A DNA stretch of 7,128 nt, from positions 1 to 7,128 of the forward strand of contig JANXUW010000369.1 of the NCBI GenBank assembly GCA_025351985.1, written 5' to 3'. This DNA comes from Pseudolysobacter sp. (GTDB lineage: Bacteria > Pseudomonadota > Gammaproteobacteria > Xanthomonadales > Rhodanobacteraceae). Positions 5,634 to 7,128 of the stretch are shown one piece after another; position 1 is the stretch's first letter, and each line of letters starts with the position of its first letter. A model generated the notes under the pieces. The model saw only the letters and a program-made list of their open reading frames with translations, was not told the DNA's origin and did no database searches. The translations under genes were made by a program, and so were the position numbers.

Positions 5634-6818
5634 TTAGCGGCGCCCCGCAGCGTGATCCATCAGCCGCTGCTTGATCGGGCCGTGCGCATTTACTGCAGTC
5701 AGTCCGAGCCCGCGCGCAACGGCCAGCAGTGCGCTGTTGTTGCCGAACAAACGCTGGATGGCATCAAAACCCCATCCCGCCAACGCATTTTCGCTGCGAC
5801 GCTGACGCTCGTACGCCCGCAAGGTCGAGTTACTTCCTGGATCGCGCTCGTTGTCGACCGCGCGCTTGAGCACATCGCATAATGCGGTGACATCGCGCAG
5901 GCCCAGATTGACGCCTTGCCCGGCCAGTGGATGCACGACGTGCGCAGCATCGCCAATCAACACCAGCCTTTCGGCGATGTAACGATCGGCGAGTTGCAGG
6001 CGCAACGGAAAACTTGCGCGCGCACTGCACGCGCTGACCGCACCGAGACGAAAATCAAACGCCGCACCGAGCTCCGCACAAAACGCAGCTTCGTCGAGCG
6101 CAAGCAATTCTTCCGCGTGTTGCGTCGGCGCCGACCAGACGATCGAACAACGTCCGTCGGCGAGCGGCAAAAACGCCAGCGGACCTCCCGGCAAAAAACG
6201 TTGCCACGCCGTATGTTCGTGCGAACGCTCGGTCGCGACGTGCGCGACCACGGCGCGCTGGTCATACGCATGCCCGGAACTCGGTATGCCCGCCCATTCG
6301 CGCAGCGGCGAAGCCATGCCATCCGCCGCAACCACGAGACGTGTCCGCAGACGCGTGCCATCGGCCAGCACGAGCACACGCGCCTGCTCGGCAGATTCGA
6401 GCGCGACGATCCTGCCCGGACAATGCAATACCGCAGAACTCGCGGACAACGCCTGCCATAGCGCATGCTGGATCAAACGGTTCTCGACGATGTAGCCGAG
6501 CGCCGCATCGCCGCGATCCGCAGCATCGAAACATAACTCGCCGGGTGCGCTCGCATCCCACACTTGCATACGTCGATACGCCGATGCGCGCGCGGAAAGT
6601 ATGGACGTCCAGACGTCCATATCTTCGAGTAGTTTTATCGATGATGGTGCGAGCGCGACGACGCGCAAATCGACTTCGTCGTGTGTAACCCACGGCGCGG
6701 GCGCACGTTCTTCCACCAGCGCCACACGCAAACCCTGACGCGTCAACGCCAGCGCCGCCGCGCTGCCGACCATGCCGGCACCGACCACCACGACATCGAA
6801 CAATTCGCGGCGACTCAT
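5634..6818 (-). CDS. UbiH/UbiF/VisC-family FAD hydroxylase
   Basis: This 394-aa flavin-dependent aromatic-ring hydroxylase belongs to the ubiquinone-biosynthesis family (UbiH/UbiI/UbiF/COQ6). Visible motifs in order are the FAD dinucleotide fold VVVVGAGMVGSAAALAL (9-25, GAGMVG at 13-18), the DG motif VVAADGMAS (162-169), and the second FAD motif VLIGDAAHVVHPLAGQGVNL (286-305). Segments such as VWTSILSARASAYRRMQVWD and GYIVENRLIQHALWQAL recall both UbiI and UbiF, so I cannot say which ring position (C5 or C6) it modifies; the gene order after ubiH favours UbiI/VisC. It probably acts at the inner membrane in the Ubi complex. Its ATG overlaps the stop of the upstream hydroxylase by 4 bases (ATGA), so the two are coupled. 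Its stop faces the imuA stop across 3 bases. Confidence 0.94.
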   Translation of the reverse strand: MSRRELFDVVVVGAGMVGSAAALALTRQGLRVALVEERAPAPWVTHDEVDLRVVALAPSSIKLLEDMDVWTSILSARASAYRRMQVWDASAPGELCFDAADRGDAALGYIVENRLIQHALWQALSASSAVLHCPGRIVALESAEQARVLVLADGTRLRTRLVVAADGMASPLREWAGIPSSGHAYDQRAVVAHVATERSHEHTAWQRFLPGGPLAFLPLADGRCSIVWSAPTQHAEELLALDEAAFCAELGAAFDFRLGAVSACSARASFPLRLQLADRYIAERLVLIGDAAHVVHPLAGQGVNLGLRDVTALCDVLKRAVDNERDPGSNSTLRAYERQRRSENALAGWGFDAIQRLFGNNSALLAVARGLGLTAVNAHGPIKQRLMDHAAGRR

Positions 6819-7128
6819 CGCCCGGCTCCGCCCGAACCGACGTCGGGCAAACTGTCTTGCGACACAGACGAATCCGCGCTGCGCGGATCAATGCCACGCG
6901 ACAACAGCGGTACCTGCCCGCGAAAACCCATGCCGCGCAGAGCCAGCATCTGCTTCAGCGGCGCGACTCGATCCAGCGCCAGCATGCCGAGCGAGCGCAA
7001 CACGCGCAACGGCAGGAACTCGTTGCCGAACAGGCGCACGAGGCCGGCGCTGAACGCGATCACGCCGGCACGATCCGATTCGCGCCGCGCCGCATAATTC
7101 GCCAGTAATGCCGGGCCGCCCGGATCGG
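6815..7128 (-). CDS. ubiH: C-terminal part of a second Ubi hydroxylase, likely UbiH
   Basis: This partial gene runs off the right edge; about 103 codons of the 3' end are present and the frame is open to 7128. Reading from the edge gives DPGGPALLANYAARRESDRA, then a segment with LVRLFGNEFLPLRVLRSLG and LALDRVAPLKQMLALRGMGF. This is the C-terminal helical region of UbiH-type 2-octaprenyl-6-methoxyphenol hydroxylases, where E. coli UbiH has the comparable LVHLF and RTLGW elements. The protein continues about 28 residues past the usual end, with a polar Ser/Asp/Gly-rich tail that looks disordered. It sits directly upstream of, and overlaps by 4 bases, another family member, matching the ubiH then ubiI order of the pepP-ubiH-ubiI cluster in enterobacteria. 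The catalytic FAD motifs lie outside the window, so naming rests on the C-terminus and context. Confidence 0.82.
   Translation of the reverse strand, partial: DPGGPALLANYAARRESDRAGVIAFSAGLVRLFGNEFLPLRVLRSLGMLALDRVAPLKQMLALRGMGFRGQVPLLSRGIDPRSADSSVSQDSLPDVGSGGAGR

Overview
The window comes from a G+C-rich gammaproteobacterium. It is most likely a member of the Xanthomonadales/Lysobacterales or a close relative, judging from an A-type RNase P RNA, a LexA-ImuA pair, the lemA/TPM-domain cluster and a tandem ubiquinone hydroxylase pair. This placement is inference, since no 16S gene is present. Nothing suggests a phage, plasmid, insertion sequence or CRISPR array; this is ordinary core chromosome.

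Layout, left to right. Positions 1-172 hold no recognisable gene. RNase P RNA (rnpB) lies on the minus strand at about 173-531, with a plausible promoter just upstream. A minus-strand run of genes, read from 4167 down to 620, follows: a 71-aa unknown, dgkA (diacylglycerol kinase), a TerC/YgdQ-type membrane protein, lemA (lipoprotein), a YgcG-type TPM-domain membrane protein, and a second short TPM-domain protein. Spacing is 3, 31, 91, 7 and 2 bases. The run could be one operon, perhaps with an internal start before lemA. A 208-base divergent region separates it from lexA and an imuA-type gene on the plus strand (4376-5630), which nearly abut and share a translation signal. These converge with only 3 bases between stop codons on a minus-strand pair of flavin-dependent ubiquinone-biosynthesis hydroxylases (5634-7128). 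The upstream member of that pair is cut by the window edge.

The most interesting signal is at lexA. A consensus-like promoter (TTGACA, 17 bases, TCAAAT) places the transcription start at or next to the lexA ATG, implying a leaderless mRNA. A perfect inverted repeat, ATACCAC-N8-GTGGTAT, brackets the -10 element. It has the 4-8-4 layout of the E. coli LexA box but different half-sites (CCAC/GTGG rather than CTGT/ACAG). The LexA recognition helix is correspondingly unlike that of E. coli. Together these suggest a re-specified SOS operator. The imuA homologue lacks imuB/dnaE2 immediately downstream, so the usual mutasome cassette is reduced or split here.
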